Shown here: in pieces, positions 21,830 through 32,294 of the stretch | Layout of the letters: each line of letters starts with the position of its first letter | Numbering within the stretch: the first letter of the stretch is position 1 | Made by a program: the position numbers and the translations under genes | Notes under the pieces: model-generated | Databases searched by the model: none | What the model was told of the DNA's origin: nothing | The model's input: only the letters and a program-made list of their open reading frames with translations | Source of the DNA: Pegoplata infirma | Lineage: Eukaryota > Arthropoda > Insecta > Diptera > Anthomyiidae | Reading direction: 5' to 3' | Assembly (NCBI GenBank): GCA_963921195.1 | Contig: OY992537.1 | Coordinates: 64,840,400-64,904,399, forward strand | DNA length: 64,000 bases

Positions 21830-22095
21830 AAGTTTTGCAGCAAAACAAATTGCAATATCGGTCGAAGACCCAATTTAGTTTATATATTATTGATCCAGTT
21901 CTAAGACACTCTAGCTATAAACAATGTATATTATACATCCGTCCATCTGTCTGTGGAAAGCAAGATGCAGTCCAAACCAAAAGAGCTATAAATTTGGTAA
22001 ATGAGTGTATTACTTACAAGCAAAAAATGTTTTTATAATTTGGAGAGTATAAAAAATTCGGCCCCGAAGAACTTAACACTCTCACTTGTTTTTTT
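21830..22095 (+). mobile_element. (GTCY)n element, internally deleted copy
   Basis: CCGTCCATCTGTCTGTGGAA, GATGCAGTCCAAACCAAAAG and the 3' end GAACTTAACACTCTCACTTG are recognisable. The 5' part is missing or very diverged. It follows directly on the 20.7-21.8 kb foldback. Confidence 0.6.
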
Positions 22096-22164
22096 GTACA
22101 TTTGTTAAACAAATGGAACATTTTTATGCCAAAAGTTTAGACTTACAATTAGTGAAAAAGTATT

Positions 22165-23200
22165 TAAAAAATTTTTGATGAAAAAAAAAGTTTTTAGTAA
22201 AGAAAAAAAAAAAAAAAAATTGATGAAAAAAAAATTGATGAAAAAAAATTGATGAAAAAAAAAGTTATGTAAAAAAACTTTGATGAAAAAAAATTGATGA
22301 AAAAAAAAAATTATGTAAAAAAAATTTATGAAAAATTTTATAAAAATTTGATAAAAAAATATTAAAAAAAAAATGTTGATGAAAAAAAAAAATGGTGTAA
22401 AAAAATGGTGTAAAAAAAAAAATTTGGTGAAAAAGTTTATAAAAAAACAAAAACAGATGAGAGTGTTAAATTCGGCTGTGCCGAATCTTTGATACCCTCC
22501 AACATGTTAAAGTACATATAAAAAAATTTCAGAGTTGTTTTTTAGGTGGGGCTCTGTGGGGGTGCTGTGGGATACCTTCCCCAACGCGATAAATGTTTAC
22601 TAAATTATTTATTATGCTTTTTAAACTTAAGCTTTAAAAAAAACAACAATATTTTGTAGCCCTCGGGGTCTTACTGTATGACTTTTAACTCCTTCTTACA
22701 TAAAAAGGTTTCATTTGTTTAACAAAAATGCAAAAAAGCTGTAAAAATGACGTTTTTAAAGAGTTTTTTTTGTTTTTTAAGGGGGAACTTTTTTGCCCCT
22801 TATCCGATTTTACCTATTTCTGAAGTTAACCGGCCTATGACTATGAGACACATTCGTGCCAATTTTCAGGAGTCTAGCTCTTTTATTTTGGACTGAATCG
22901 TGCTTTATAAAGACGGACGGACGGATATTCATAGAATGACTTATAATCGATCATAGATCAATAATATATATACTTTATGGGGTCCCCGACCGATATTTCT
23001 ATGCGTTACAAACGGAATGACAAAGTGAGTATACCCCCATACTGTGGTTAGAGGGTATAAAAATTGACGAAAAAAAAATTTTGATGAAAAAAAAAAATGT
23101 GATGAAAAAAAAAATTTTTGTGTAAAAAAAATTTGATTAAAAAAAAACAAATTTGATGAAAAAAAATTTTAAAAAAAATTTAATAGGAAAAAAATTGTTG
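22165..23200. repeat. T-rich (TTTTTTCATCAA)n satellite split by a (GTCY)n element
   Basis: (TTGATGAAAAAAA)n runs from about 22165 to 22450 and resumes at 23060-23200, ending with TTGTTGAAAAATAATTATGT as in the 18-kb copy. The interruption at 22455-23060 is a (GTCY)n element. Minus-strand FFFHQ-type ORFs are artefacts. Confidence 0.7.
22455..23060 (-). mobile_element. (GTCY)n element nested in satellite
   Basis: Read forwards it starts GAGAGTGTTAAATTCGGCTG and TGCCGAATCTTTGATACCCT, passes a GACGGACGGACGG tract near 22913 and ends GGGTCCCCGACCGATATTTC, AACGGAATGACAAAGTGAGT and GGAGGGTATAAAA-like sequence. It is a coherent copy in reverse orientation relative to 4878-5850. Confidence 0.75.
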
Positions 23201-23938
23201 AAAAATAATTATGTTGCGTTTTATTCACCTGCCTCAGAATCTAGGAAATTGCCTCAAACAATTGTAAAAAGTATTGAAGGGTTTAATTTTTTTAATCTCA
23301 GGTACTTTCTATAGAATAATTTTTCAAACACTGAAAAGTTTGGTGTAGAAAGAACATTTCGGTATCTTGGACTTTTTCTGTTGAAAAATAGAATAGAAAA
23401 AAATATTTTACAAAACGTTGTAAAATTACAAGAATAGATTGTAACTTTTTTTTTCCGCTACCACCTATTTGACAAGAATTCCTTGTTTGTTACCAATAAT
23501 TTTCTAATTTTACAAGTTTTTTACCAAAAAAACTGTAAATTTACAATTTTTTTGACGCTATAAAACTTACAAGGAGGTTTCGTGACTTTACTAGATTTTT
23601 TGCTACCTCCTATTTTACGAGAATTCCTGGTAAAAATTACGAGATTTTTTGTAATTTTACAAAATTTATACCAATAAATTTGTAAATTTACAACTTTTTT
23701 GACGAAAAAGTTGTAAATTTACTAGATTTTTTTGTAAAAAACATTGGAAATTTGTAAAATTACAAGAAAAACTGTAAAATTACAAAAAAAAATTGTAATT
23801 TCGATCAAAAATTATTTGTTAAAAAACAAGGAAAACTGTCAAATAATGGTAATTGGGATTATGAGACTTTTTCTAGTAATTTGGCAAGGTTTTTTTTTTA
23901 AGTGTTCGTAAAAATATTCTATGTTGAAAAAGTCACTA
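23201..23938. other. AT-rich stretch with TGTAAATTTACAA words
   Basis: No gene is seen. Many short inverted words such as TGTAAAATTACAA and GTAAATTTACAAC recur between about 23400 and 23830, perhaps a decayed MITE related to 56322-57124. Ends are not clear. Confidence 0.4.
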
Positions 23939-24110
23939 ATGGGGCTATTCTAAAATTTTATTATTATAATAAGTGCTATTATTAGCAACCCAGAATTTTA
24001 TTATAGATACCAAAAATTTCAACTCTAAAAAAAGCTTTATCAACTTTTTGTTGTTCTAAAACAATTTAATTTGAAATTTGAATTTAGACAACAAAATTTT
24101 ATAAGCACAA

Positions 24111-24174
24111 TAGCTGTATGGGTAGGTGGGTGGTTTTGATATTTTGTTATTTTTGGAGGCATGGGTTCAAATCC
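24111..24174 (+). promoter_or_regulatory. tRNA-like pol III A and B boxes (left arm)
   Basis: TAGCTGTATGGGTAGG (24111-24126) resembles an A box. GGTTCAAATCC (24164-24174) matches the B-box consensus exactly and lies in a T-arm-like hairpin, GGG-TTCAAAT-CCC. No acceptor stem can be formed, so this is a tRNA-derived relic and not a tRNA gene. An inverted copy is in the right arm, with its B box at 25035-25045. Confidence 0.55.
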
Positions 24175-25034
24175 CACCCATTTCTAACAAATATTTTTTT
24201 TTTGCCAATTTTTATTTTTTTTTATTACAAATATTATAATGCAGTTTTTTTAAATTTTTAAATTTCGCAATTTTTAAAAGATGCAAAAAAAAATTGATTT
24301 TTGCATCTTTTTTTTCTGAAATTATTATTATTGTATGGTTTTAATTGGCTATTTCTCTCGCAAAAAAAACATTATAATTTTCTTTAGAGGAAAAAAAATA
24401 ATATTTTTTTTTTAACTACACTTTTTTGCATGCAAAAAAAATTGCAATAATTTTTGTAATAATATATTTCTCATTTTTGACTACAATAATGCGTATTTTG
24501 ACAAATTGCGAAAAAAATACGGAATTTTGACGGAAACAAAATGTTGGTTTCTTGTTATAAATGAAAAAAATATTGTTATAGATGACAAAATATTGTTATG
24601 TACTTTTCAGTCTATAACAAGTTTTGTCATCTATAACAATATTTTTTACATTTATAACAAGAAACCAACATTTTGTTTTCGTCAAAATTCCGTATTTTTT
24701 CGCAATTTGTCAAAATACGCATTATTGTAGTCAAAAATGAGAAACATATTAGTACAAAAATTATTGCATTTTTTTTTGCATGCAAAAAAGTGTAGTTAAA
24801 AAAAAATATTATCTTTTTTTCCTCTAAAGACAATTATAATGTTTTTTTTGCGAGAGAAATAGCCAATTAAAACCATACAATAATAATAATTTCAGAAAAA
24901 AAAGATGCAAAAATCAATTTTTTTGCATCTTTTAAAAATTGCGAAATTTAAAAATTAAAAAAAAACTGCATTATAATATTTGTAATAAAAAAAATAAAAA
25001 TTGGCAAAAAAAAAATATTTGTTAGAAATGGGTG

Positions 25035-25098
25035 GGATTTGAACCCATGCCCCCAAAAATAACAAAATATCAAAACCACCCACCTACCCATACAGCTA
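25035..25098 (-). promoter_or_regulatory. tRNA-like pol III A and B boxes (right arm)
   Basis: GGATTTGAACC (25035-25045) is the complement of the B box, and CCTACCCATACAGCTA (about 25083-25098) that of the A box. The two pol III-like units point towards each other across the palindrome centre. Confidence 0.5.
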
Positions 25099-25270
25099 TT
25101 GTGCTTATAAAATTTTGTTGTCTAAATTCAAATTTCAAATTAAATTGTTTTAGAACAACAAAAAGTTGATAAAGCTTTTTTTAGAGTTGAAATTTTTGGT
25201 ATCTATAATAAAATTCTGGGTTGCTAATAATAGCACTTATTATAATAATAAAATTTTAGAATAGTCCCAT

Positions 25271-25561
25271 ACAAAAACTTAAATATATAAAGACTATGCA
25301 AGAGTCAATTCTTTTTGACGTTTAAAGGTGGAGTTAGTTTTACAAATGGTATCTGGGAAAGCTGGAAATTTTGTTTACCTTTTATTTTTCGTTTAATTTT
25401 GCTGGTTGTTTTGATTTAATTATATTCATTTCGTTTTTTTATTATGTATTTTTTTATTTTCAAGTGACACAACAATAATTTTCATTCATAATTTTAAAAT
25501 TTTTTAATGTTTATTTTTCGTTATTCCCAAATCGTTCCCAAAAAAGAGATTGCCATCTGTA
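25271..25561. other. AT-rich spacer
   Basis: No gene or repeat is recognised between the foldback and the TIR element. Confidence 0.35.
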
Positions 25562-27327
25562 TAGGGTAAGTGTACCAGTAGTCGGCACTTTAACGTTTTT
25601 TTTGTTTTCAAACTAGGGTCCTTACGTATGCGAGCATGCTATTGGAATGGCACCTAGATATTCCACTCCAAAAAAGGGTTTTGTTTTAAGTGTAATTAAC
25701 AGTTTTAAACAAATTATTTATTAAATTTGACTTATTTATATATTTTGTGAAATACACCATATTTGCCAGTGGTCGGCATGCATTTCCCAATATTCGGCAT
25801 GTGGTGATCCAATGGTCGGCATGACTTTTTCTGTTATGTTTGCACCTACAGGACTACTTAATTTTTAGATGTAGTAGTCATAAGAAGTAGTCCGAATGGA
25901 ATCTTTTCAGTTTGAAATTCAAAAATTCGATTTCAAGTTCGAAGATTCTATTTGAAATTAAAATATTTTATTTCAAGTTCAAAAACTCCATTTGAAATTC
26001 CAATTAAAATTTCATTGAAAACTTAAAAAAGATTAATTGAAATTCGAAGATTTAAATTTAAATTCGAAAAAAATCAACTATAATTCGAAAAACATCAATT
26101 GAAATTGGAAAAATGTCAATTAAAAACTAATGATTTCAATTGAAATATGAAAAATATCAAAGAAAATTCAAAGATTCTATTTCAAATTCGAGAAGTATTA
26201 AATGAAATTCAAAGTCCACTTGAAACTCTTAACTCCAATTGGTCCTCGAAAAATATCGATTCAAATTTGAAGATTCCAGCTAGAATTCGAAGACTCCAAT
26301 GGAAATTCGAAAAAATGCATTAAAATTTGTAAAACACCAATTGAAATTTAAAAAAAAAATAAATTTAAAAGGATCAATTAAAATTTGTTAAATATCAATT
26401 AAAACTCATAAGAGACCAATGTAAATTTGAAGATATTAATTGAAATTCAAAAAAGATCAATTTAAATTTGTAAAATATTAATTGAAATTCGAAAAATATC
26501 AACTTAAATTCAAAACAGATTAAATTAAATTCAAAGCAGATCACTTGAAATTCGTAAAAGAGCTATTACAATTTTCACAGATTTTTTCGGAATTTAAATC
26601 GATAATTTACTAATTTTGATTGATATTTTTTCAATTTTAATTCTTTATTTTTGATTTTAAATTAATCTTTTTCGGATTCGGATTGATTTTTGGAAATTTT
26701 AATTCCAATTTCAATGAAATTTTAGTTGATAATTTTTGAATTCCAAATGAAATCTACGAATTTCAATTGATCTTTTACCTATTACATCTGAAAATGGTTG
26801 AAAGGTTTAAATAAAATAAGGAAGAAAAACAGATGCCGACTATAGGAAACATAGAAAAATTCTAATTTACCAGTAGTCGGCACACCTATGCCGACTATTG
26901 GCAATTATAAAAAATTGTTGTTCCTAATGGCGGCATCTATTTAAAACAGATAAAAAAATGTTTTTTTGTAACTTTTAACATTTAAAACAATATTTTAATT
27001 AATATCTTCCCCCAGAAACCATAAGAGTTCAAATAAAACATAAATTAATATAATTACATAGATTTTAAAATTGGTCTATTCACTAAAAAATTTCTTAAAA
27101 AGAAGCAATTTCTCAGATTCTAAAAAACTGTTTTCAAAAAAGGATACAACGAGGACAAAATAATCATCTTAGTCCAATTTAATCATTGGAAACAGAGAGA
27201 TTAATATATTTTTAATGTAAATTTAATCTTATTTAAATATTTTACTTTTATAATTCTTATTTATTTGCGTTTAAATTCAAAAAGTGCCGACTACTGGTAC
27301 ATGCCGAACTTAGGCACGGTCACCCTA
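25562..27327. mobile_element. 1.77-kb TIR element with subterminal TCGGCA repeats
   Basis: The ends TAGGGTAAGTGTACC and GGCACGGTCACCCTA are inverted with divergence; TA lies outside both ends, giving TATAGGGT and ACCCTATA. Motif (AG)TAGTCGGCA or GGTCGGCATG occurs near 25578, 25765, 25795 and 25815. Its complement TGCCGACT occurs near 26837, 26892, 27284 and, as TGCCGAACT, 27303; one forward copy is near 26878. The core (25910-26570) is a degenerate tandem of AATTGAAATTCGAAAAATAT. No transposase is seen. A TA duplication would fit Tc1/mariner-type elements. Confidence 0.75.
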
Positions 27328-27329
27328 TA

Positions 27330-27700
27330 ACGACTTCGTTATTACTGACACTACTATTCATGAGTTACCCCTGGCCCCATAAAACTAACAATTGCTCAAA
27401 TGTAAAAAATCAACTGATTATTTTGATAATTTTACAAAAATGTTTAGTTGTCCTATTTTTAAGAAAATTTTCTTGAACAAAGAAATTAAAAAATGTTGTT
27501 GAAAAAAAATTTTAAACAATTTTATTGAAAAACAGTACAACTAAAAAAATTGTCGCTTAAAAAAATTGATTTTTTTTTGCTCCGATTTTTTTAACACCAG
27601 GCCACACCTTCACACTACGGCTTTCCCCTTCTTTACCCGAGAAATGGCGCTGTCAATATTTTTTTGTGATTTTCTAACACTTTGGGTAAATTTTTTTATA
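27330..27700. other. Non-coding spacer
   Basis: No gene is seen. Low-complexity AT sequence is followed by a slightly more balanced segment (27597-27650) without motifs. Confidence 0.35.
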
Positions 27701-27702
27701 TA

Positions 27703-27853
27703 ATACCGGTACGTACCGGTATCGATGTTTCGGTAACGGTTTATCGTTACCGAAATAGTCAAAAATACCGTTACCTTTACCGTTACCGATATAAATCATA
27801 TTTAATACCAATACCGTTACCGATACCGTTATTCGTTTCGGTTGCCAACCCTG
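27703..27853. repeat. CG-containing palindromic TACCGTTACCG block
   Basis: ATACCGGTACGTACCGGTAT (27703-27722) is a perfect 20-bp palindrome. It is followed by a hairpin with CGGTAACGG and CCGTTACCG and several more TACCGTTACC words. The right side ends GGTTGCCAACCCTG, the complement of CAGGGTTGGCAACC, which resembles hAT-type ends in this window. A matching left end was not found. The overlapping ORFs on both strands mirror the repeat. Confidence 0.6.
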
Positions 27854-28026
27854 GTCAGGGCTGATCTTCTGGTGACATGTCACCTAAGACTTTTTTGGGT
27901 AAATGTCTGACGTAGATCATGCGAAAATACAAAAAATTTTCGTATTTCCTTTAGTTTTTTCTTTTATCCATTTTCCTTTATAAATTATCTTTCTCATATT
28001 TAGAAAAAACTTTTCGCTTTTTTTAG

Positions 28027-28081
28027 TCCCAACTGGATTTGAATCTGGAACCTCCAGTTTATTAGTCTCACACCTAACTAC
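28027..28081 (-). promoter_or_regulatory. Weak tRNA-like B-box segment
   Basis: On the minus strand, GATTCAAATCC (close to the B-box consensus) follows TAGTTAGGTGTGAGACT at tRNA-like spacing. The T stem does not pair, so it is at most an old tRNA-derived SINE remnant. Confidence 0.3.
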
Positions 28082-28139
28082 TTGTTCCAAACTTTATTTT
28101 GAAAATTGTTTGTCTATTTATTACTTTTATTCTACTTGT

Positions 28140-28303
28140 TAGCGTCCAACCTGAATCGAATTACGTCGCGTAAGGCGTAACGCCCAAAATTTTTTCGTTT
28201 CTAATATTTAAATGTGAGCTACCTAAATCAAACGGATGATGTGTTTGTTTTTGTTTATTTTTACGTCTTGCGCGACGTAATTTGAGTCTGGTTCGACCCT
28301 TAG
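28140..28303. mobile_element. GTCGAACC-family MITE, best copy
   Basis: The ends AGCGTCCAACCTGAATCGAA and its inverted partner in TTTGAGTCTGGTTCGACCCT pair over about 39 bp, including TTACGTCGCGTAAGGCGTAA. About 165 bp in total, non-coding, and CpG-rich against its surroundings. Confidence 0.7.
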
Positions 28304-28389
28304 ATTTTGATTTTATTTTAAATAAATCGATAATATTGCCATCTTTTTCTTGGAAATTGAAGACTTGTCCAGATTTAAAATTTTAATTT

Positions 28390-28690
28390 AATATACTGCT
28401 ATTCTGAAGACATTTCCTTTTAGACTTCTTAGATGAATTGTCCACACTCTTAAAGCAAACTTTCAGTGCTGACAATGTTAGGACATGTCATCAAGGATTA
28501 CCTTTGATTTGTCAGAACCTGAAGACATTTCCTCAAGGAATCACTGCGGAAATTTCCTCAGTGACAGATTTTCCAACTGTGCTGGAGCCGCGCCTGCAAT
28601 TCTAACAGGATATTTTTCAAGCAATTTTTTTGCTGAGGTCTTTAAAAAAAAGTGCCGGAAAGTTAATTTTTTAATTTTGAAATTAATTTG
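28390..28690 (+). other. Less AT-rich island of unknown origin
   Basis: Base composition is more even than the flanks, and GAAGACATTTCCT occurs twice (about 28403 and 28521). A 68-residue reading frame at 28485-28691 has no recognisable domain. It could be an ancient exon or retro-element fragment, or chance. I do not assign a function. Confidence 0.3.
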
Positions 28691-29080
28691 AAAACAAAAA
28701 AAAAATAAAAGTTGGACATTTGATTTATGATATCAATTTAAATTTACGTTTAATTATTTAAATTTTTGCAACCGACAAAGTGGATGGATGATATGTAAAT
28801 AAGTATGTATGTTTGTATATAAAATACATTTTTTTATTATAAAAATATGGAAATTTCTTTTTAAAATGACAAATAAAAATTAAACGGAAATAAAGTTTTT
28901 TGTGTTTCAAAACAACAAAAAATATAAATTTATAAAAAAAAAATAAAAATTCCTCAACAAAAAAATCTATGCATACAAAAACTAAAAGATGAATTTAAAT
29001 TTTAATGATGAGTGTACAAAACAAAAACAATATTTCCTTTTTTTTTTTTTGCATAAATTTCACACAAAAATTGATTGATA
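28691..29080. other. AT-rich non-coding stretch
   Basis: No gene or element is recognised. Confidence 0.35.
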
Positions 29081-29088
29081 TTCGAAAT

Positions 29089-29583
29089 TTAAGATGAGCG
29101 CGTGACACGATTTTTTTGGTGATTCACGCTTGATTCATACGTGACCGTGAGTGAAAATTAGTTTTAATCACGTGATGGTTTTACTTTAGAGATTAGAAAA
29201 AATGTTTCGTGCGTGAGCATGCGTGAGTAGTTTTTGTTTCGTGAATAGGCGTGATTGTTTTGTGCTGTCTCAAACAGAAAAGAAGACAAAAAATCGTTAT
29301 CAATTGAATTTTGAGGTTATGTAATTAATACAAAAATTGTGATTTAAATAAATAATTTTGATTGTTTTTAGAATATTAAATACTTATGTGCAAGAAATCA
29401 AAAACAGTAAAATGAAAATTTGGTTATTTTAATTTCGTGAGCTTAAGAAAAATCTAAGTTACTCAAGTGAGCGTGCGTAAATTTAAGCAGAAAAAAAAAA
29501 AAATTAGAGCGTAATCGTGCGTGAGCATTGTTTTAAATTCGTGAGCGTTCGTGAGTCAAAATTCACTCACGCACCCATCTCTA
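29089..29583. mobile_element. hAT-type MITE, CACGTGA/GTGAG family, copy 2
   Basis: Identical 8-mers TTCGAAAT flank it at 29081-29088 and 29584-29591. The right end GCACCCATCTCTA and the more decayed left end TTAAGATGAGCGCGTGA match the ends of the copy at 7787-8244. It has the same style of GTGAGCGTGAGT words inside. Confidence 0.85.
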
Positions 29584-29591
29584 TTCGAAAT

Positions 29592-30270
29592 AAATTGAAT
29601 AGAAAGAGAATTTTGTAATCAGAATAAATTTGCAAAAAAAAAATATGAATAAATTTTTTGCAGAAATGTTTATTTATATTACAATATTTGGGTTGCGTTA
29701 TATTAAAATAACAAAGAAACAAACCTAAATAAAATAATAATAAATAATTATTATACAATAAGGTTGGATTTTCTATAAATATTTTGTATTTTTATGGAAA
29801 TGTGCTTAAAAAACTATAACAAACTGAAATCAACATATTGAGAATATTTATTATTTTAATTTTTTAAACAAAATTCACTTTCAAGTTCATGTTTTTATTA
29901 AAAAAACTCGATTCACACATCAAAAATAATAAAAAAAATAATAAACAATTGTAATTGAGAGATAAAATAAAATAATTAACATATCAAAAATAATTTAAAA
30001 TAAAAAAAAAAAAAAAAAAACATCAAACAATTGATAAATATTTTTTTTTAAATAATAAAATATGGCAATATTTCATGTACCAAATAGTTTAAATTTAAAA
30101 TTATAACTAATGATTCATTGCAGATAAATACAAATTTAACCCAGAAAACTTTTACGCCTCCATCATTAGTTATATGAGTAGGAAAACCAAAATATAGTCT
30201 AAATAGTCATATTTTGGCATGGCATACTTAAAGAGCATATTTTCATAAAAAAGTGTCAAACATTTGACAT
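29592..30270. other. AT-rich non-coding stretch
   Basis: No gene or clear repeat is recognised. A-runs are common near 30001-30020. Confidence 0.4.
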
Positions 30271-30339
30271 TTTTCAATCAAAAAGCAAATTTATGAAATA
30301 GTTGATTTTCCATAAAACAACACGAGAAAACGGATCTTT

Positions 30340-30860
30340 TTTGAACTCGGGTCTTTCGAATTTTTAACATGATAATGTTTTTAGGCTGGTGTCTAATTTT
30401 AAAAAAGTTGCAGGACGCACCCTCAGTTTGACTATATTTTTTACGATTAACAAAAAAGAAAATTGGAATTACTGTTTTCATTTTCTTAAAACCAAAAATT
30501 TTTGTAACTTTGGTTTGTGACTTGGATAATAATTCACCTCGTGGGGAATAAAACAAATATTCACCAGCTGGTGAATAAAACGTAACATAATTATTTTGCA
30601 TCAATATTTTTTTTCATCAATATTTTTTTTTCTTAATATTTTTTTTTTTCATCAATATTTTTTTTTTTTTGTCAATATTTGTTTTTTTGTCAATATTTGT
30701 TTTTTTGTTCAATATTTTTTTTTCATCAATATTTTTTTTTTCATCAATATTTTTTTTTCATCAATATTTTTTTCCTCAAAATTTTTATTTCATCAATATT
30801 TTTTTTTCATCAATATTTATTTTTTCCTCAATATTTTTTTTTTCATTAATATTTTTTTTC
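30340..30860. repeat. CACCAGCTGGTG module with T-rich satellite
   Basis: TTTTTAGGCTGGTGTCTAAT, TTGGATAATAATTCACCTCG and TTCACCAGCTGGTGAATAAA (30380-30585) lead into (TTTTTTTCATCAATA)n at 30600-30860. It is the same module as at 15.9-18.25 kb. A (GTCY)-family end (CGAACGATATTTCGATGTG, GGAATGACAAA) follows at 30862-30900. The FFFIN-type ORFs come from the tract. Confidence 0.7.
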
Positions 30861-30904
30861 CTCGAACGATATTTCGATGTGTTTTGCATGGAATGACAAA
30901 TTAA

Positions 30905-31390
30905 TATCGCGTTATTTTTTCTAGAAAAATTTTGCTGCTGAAAGATCAACTATTTATACAGCAAAACATTATCATGATTCAATGGTTTGGGCAAGTGTAC
31001 AAACTTCGCAGATATTTTTGTTGCGTTCATATAATTCAATGGAGTCTTTTTAAACATTCCCATTTACAGTTTAATAAAATTCCATAAACTTGCGTTTTTA
31101 ATCGGTTTTTTTTTTTAAATTACAAAAAAATTAAAATTTTTTTTTTCATATTTTTTGTTTGTTTATGTCTGTAATTTGAAGAACTGCAATTGTGTCAAAA
31201 AAATGCATTTTAAATGCAATTTTTGAGTGCTTTAAAAATGCATTTTTTTAATGACAGACATTTTTTGAAATATAATTTTTGAAGAAGAGGATTCTTAGCT
31301 TTTACTTTTGGGTTTAGAAATTAGATATTTACTTAAGGAATTATAGGTTTCAAACTACATTGATAAACAATTTGGAAATCACTTATACTA
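30905..31390. other. Non-coding stretch
   Basis: No gene is seen. AGCAAAACATTATCATGAT near 30960 and the following CAAGTGTAC echo, in inverted form, sequence near 20600-20640, so part may be an unnamed repeat. Confidence 0.35.
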
Positions 31391-31822
31391 AGTATGTTCA
31401 GATTGGCCTCGAAACCCCGTTGAAACCTTGTATTTTAAATTTCAAAACTTACCCGTTCACACACAACAATATTGACACTTATATAGGTTTCGGGAACTAA
31501 TCTAATTTAATTACGCGGAAATTAGTTTTTTTATTCGTTTTTATTTTTTTTTAATCCAAATTAGTTAATATTTTGTAGAAATTTTATATAAATATTGATT
31601 TATTTGTTTTTTTATATTTGGCATTTTCTCATTTTCTCTATTTCTTGTTGTGGCACAGTGGTAAAAATACGTATAATTATGAAATTTTAAAGGTTTCAAT
31701 CGTACTTTCGTTGAAACCTTACTACAAAAAGGTTTCAATTTGTGAGGGAAAATACGTATTTTCAAACGAGGTTTGGCACGAAACCCCGTTTAACGAGGTT
31801 TCGAGTCCAATCTGAACGTACT
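31391..31822. mobile_element. MITE with GTTCAGATTGGNCTCGAAACC ends
   Basis: Left end AGTATGTTCAGATTGGCCTC (31391) and right end ACTCGAAACC complement ending CCAATCTGAACGTACT (31822) pair over about 31 bp. GGTTTC words recur inside. The 65-66-residue ORFs on opposite strands here are shadows of it. Confidence 0.7.
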
Positions 31823-31944
31823 ATTATTTAAAAAATTATGAAAACGAAAAAAAATCTATCTTATTTTTTTTATATGAAAAAAAAATTAGCTAAATTTATT
31901 TTTAATTAGTTGTTTGTTTTAAATTGATTGGTTTGGTCATTTTG

Positions 31945-32025
31945 CAAAGACTTACTCGACACATGTTTCGGAATTTGTGAAATTCCATTGTCAAGAGTAT
32001 TTAGCAAACTGACAATCGTTAGCGT
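31945..32025 (-). ncRNA. Hammerhead-like motif with altered core (left arm)
   Basis: On the minus strand: TACTC, TTGACAAT, a GGAATTT-CAC-AAATTCC hairpin, GAAAC, ATGT, GTC, then GAGTA pairing back to TACTC, and an outer TTTGC/GCAAA pair. Stems I, II and III and the GUC triplet fit a type I hammerhead. The core reads UUGACAA where CUGANGA is expected, so it is probably inactive. The right arm (about 32370-32440) has the same altered core. Confidence 0.45.
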
Positions 32026-32048
32026 GTATTTAGTAAATATGTTCTTAT

Positions 32049-32145
32049 TAGGGTCGAACCAGAATCAAATTGCGTCGCGTAAGACGTATAAAAAAATAAG
32101 CACATTCGATTTGAAATTTTTACGTCCGTTTTATTTAGGTACTTC
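32049..32145. mobile_element. GTCGAACC-family MITE fragment
   Basis: AGGGTCGAACCAGAATCAAA and TGCGTCGCGTAAGACGTA match the right half of the 28140-28303 copy in reverse. The other end fades near GTACTTCCAA. Confidence 0.55.
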
Positions 32146-32222
32146 CAATTTGAATTGTATAAACTCAAATAAACTTCAAATTGAAAAAATGCAAAAGAAA
32201 AATTGAATTTCTAAAAATTATA

Positions 32223-32294
32223 GACATTTCTGGTATTCCCATACCGGTTTCGATCACCCCAGTTAGTGTTATCATCAGTTGGATTTTAAATGTC
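32223..32294 (-). ncRNA. Hammerhead ribozyme motif, type I (third copy)
   Basis: CTGATGA, GAAA, ACCGGTA and the outer GACATT/AATGTC pair are conserved with the copies at 9.5 and 10.3 kb. Stem I reads TCCAA/TGGGA with one mismatch, and stem II has changed from TGACAC...GTGTTT to TAACAC...GTGATC and pairs poorly. Core positions are kept although flanks differ. Confidence 0.5.

Larger units (their letters stand above)
23939..25270. mobile_element. Foldback element of 1.33 kb with near-perfect arms
   Basis: ATGGGGCTATTCTAAAATTT (left end) and AAATTTTAGAATAGTCCCAT (right end) begin arms of about 660 bp that stay almost fully complementary to a ~12-base centre near 24606. High arm identity suggests recent origin or arm-to-arm conversion. 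Each arm carries a tRNA-like promoter pair. ORFs at 24506-24833 lie in the arms and have no recognisable domain. Confidence 0.85.

Noticed and set aside
24111..24180. A genuine tRNA gene
   Set aside because: A and B boxes and a T-arm hairpin are present, but no acceptor stem or consistent anticodon stem can be paired.
30596..30904. Open frames of about 100 codons rich in F, I and N
   Set aside because: They are translations of the T-rich (TTTTTTTCATCAA)n tract and occur in several frames at once.
31565..31815. Opposed 65-66-codon frames
   Set aside because: Both lie within the palindromic MITE at 31391-31822 and reflect its symmetry.
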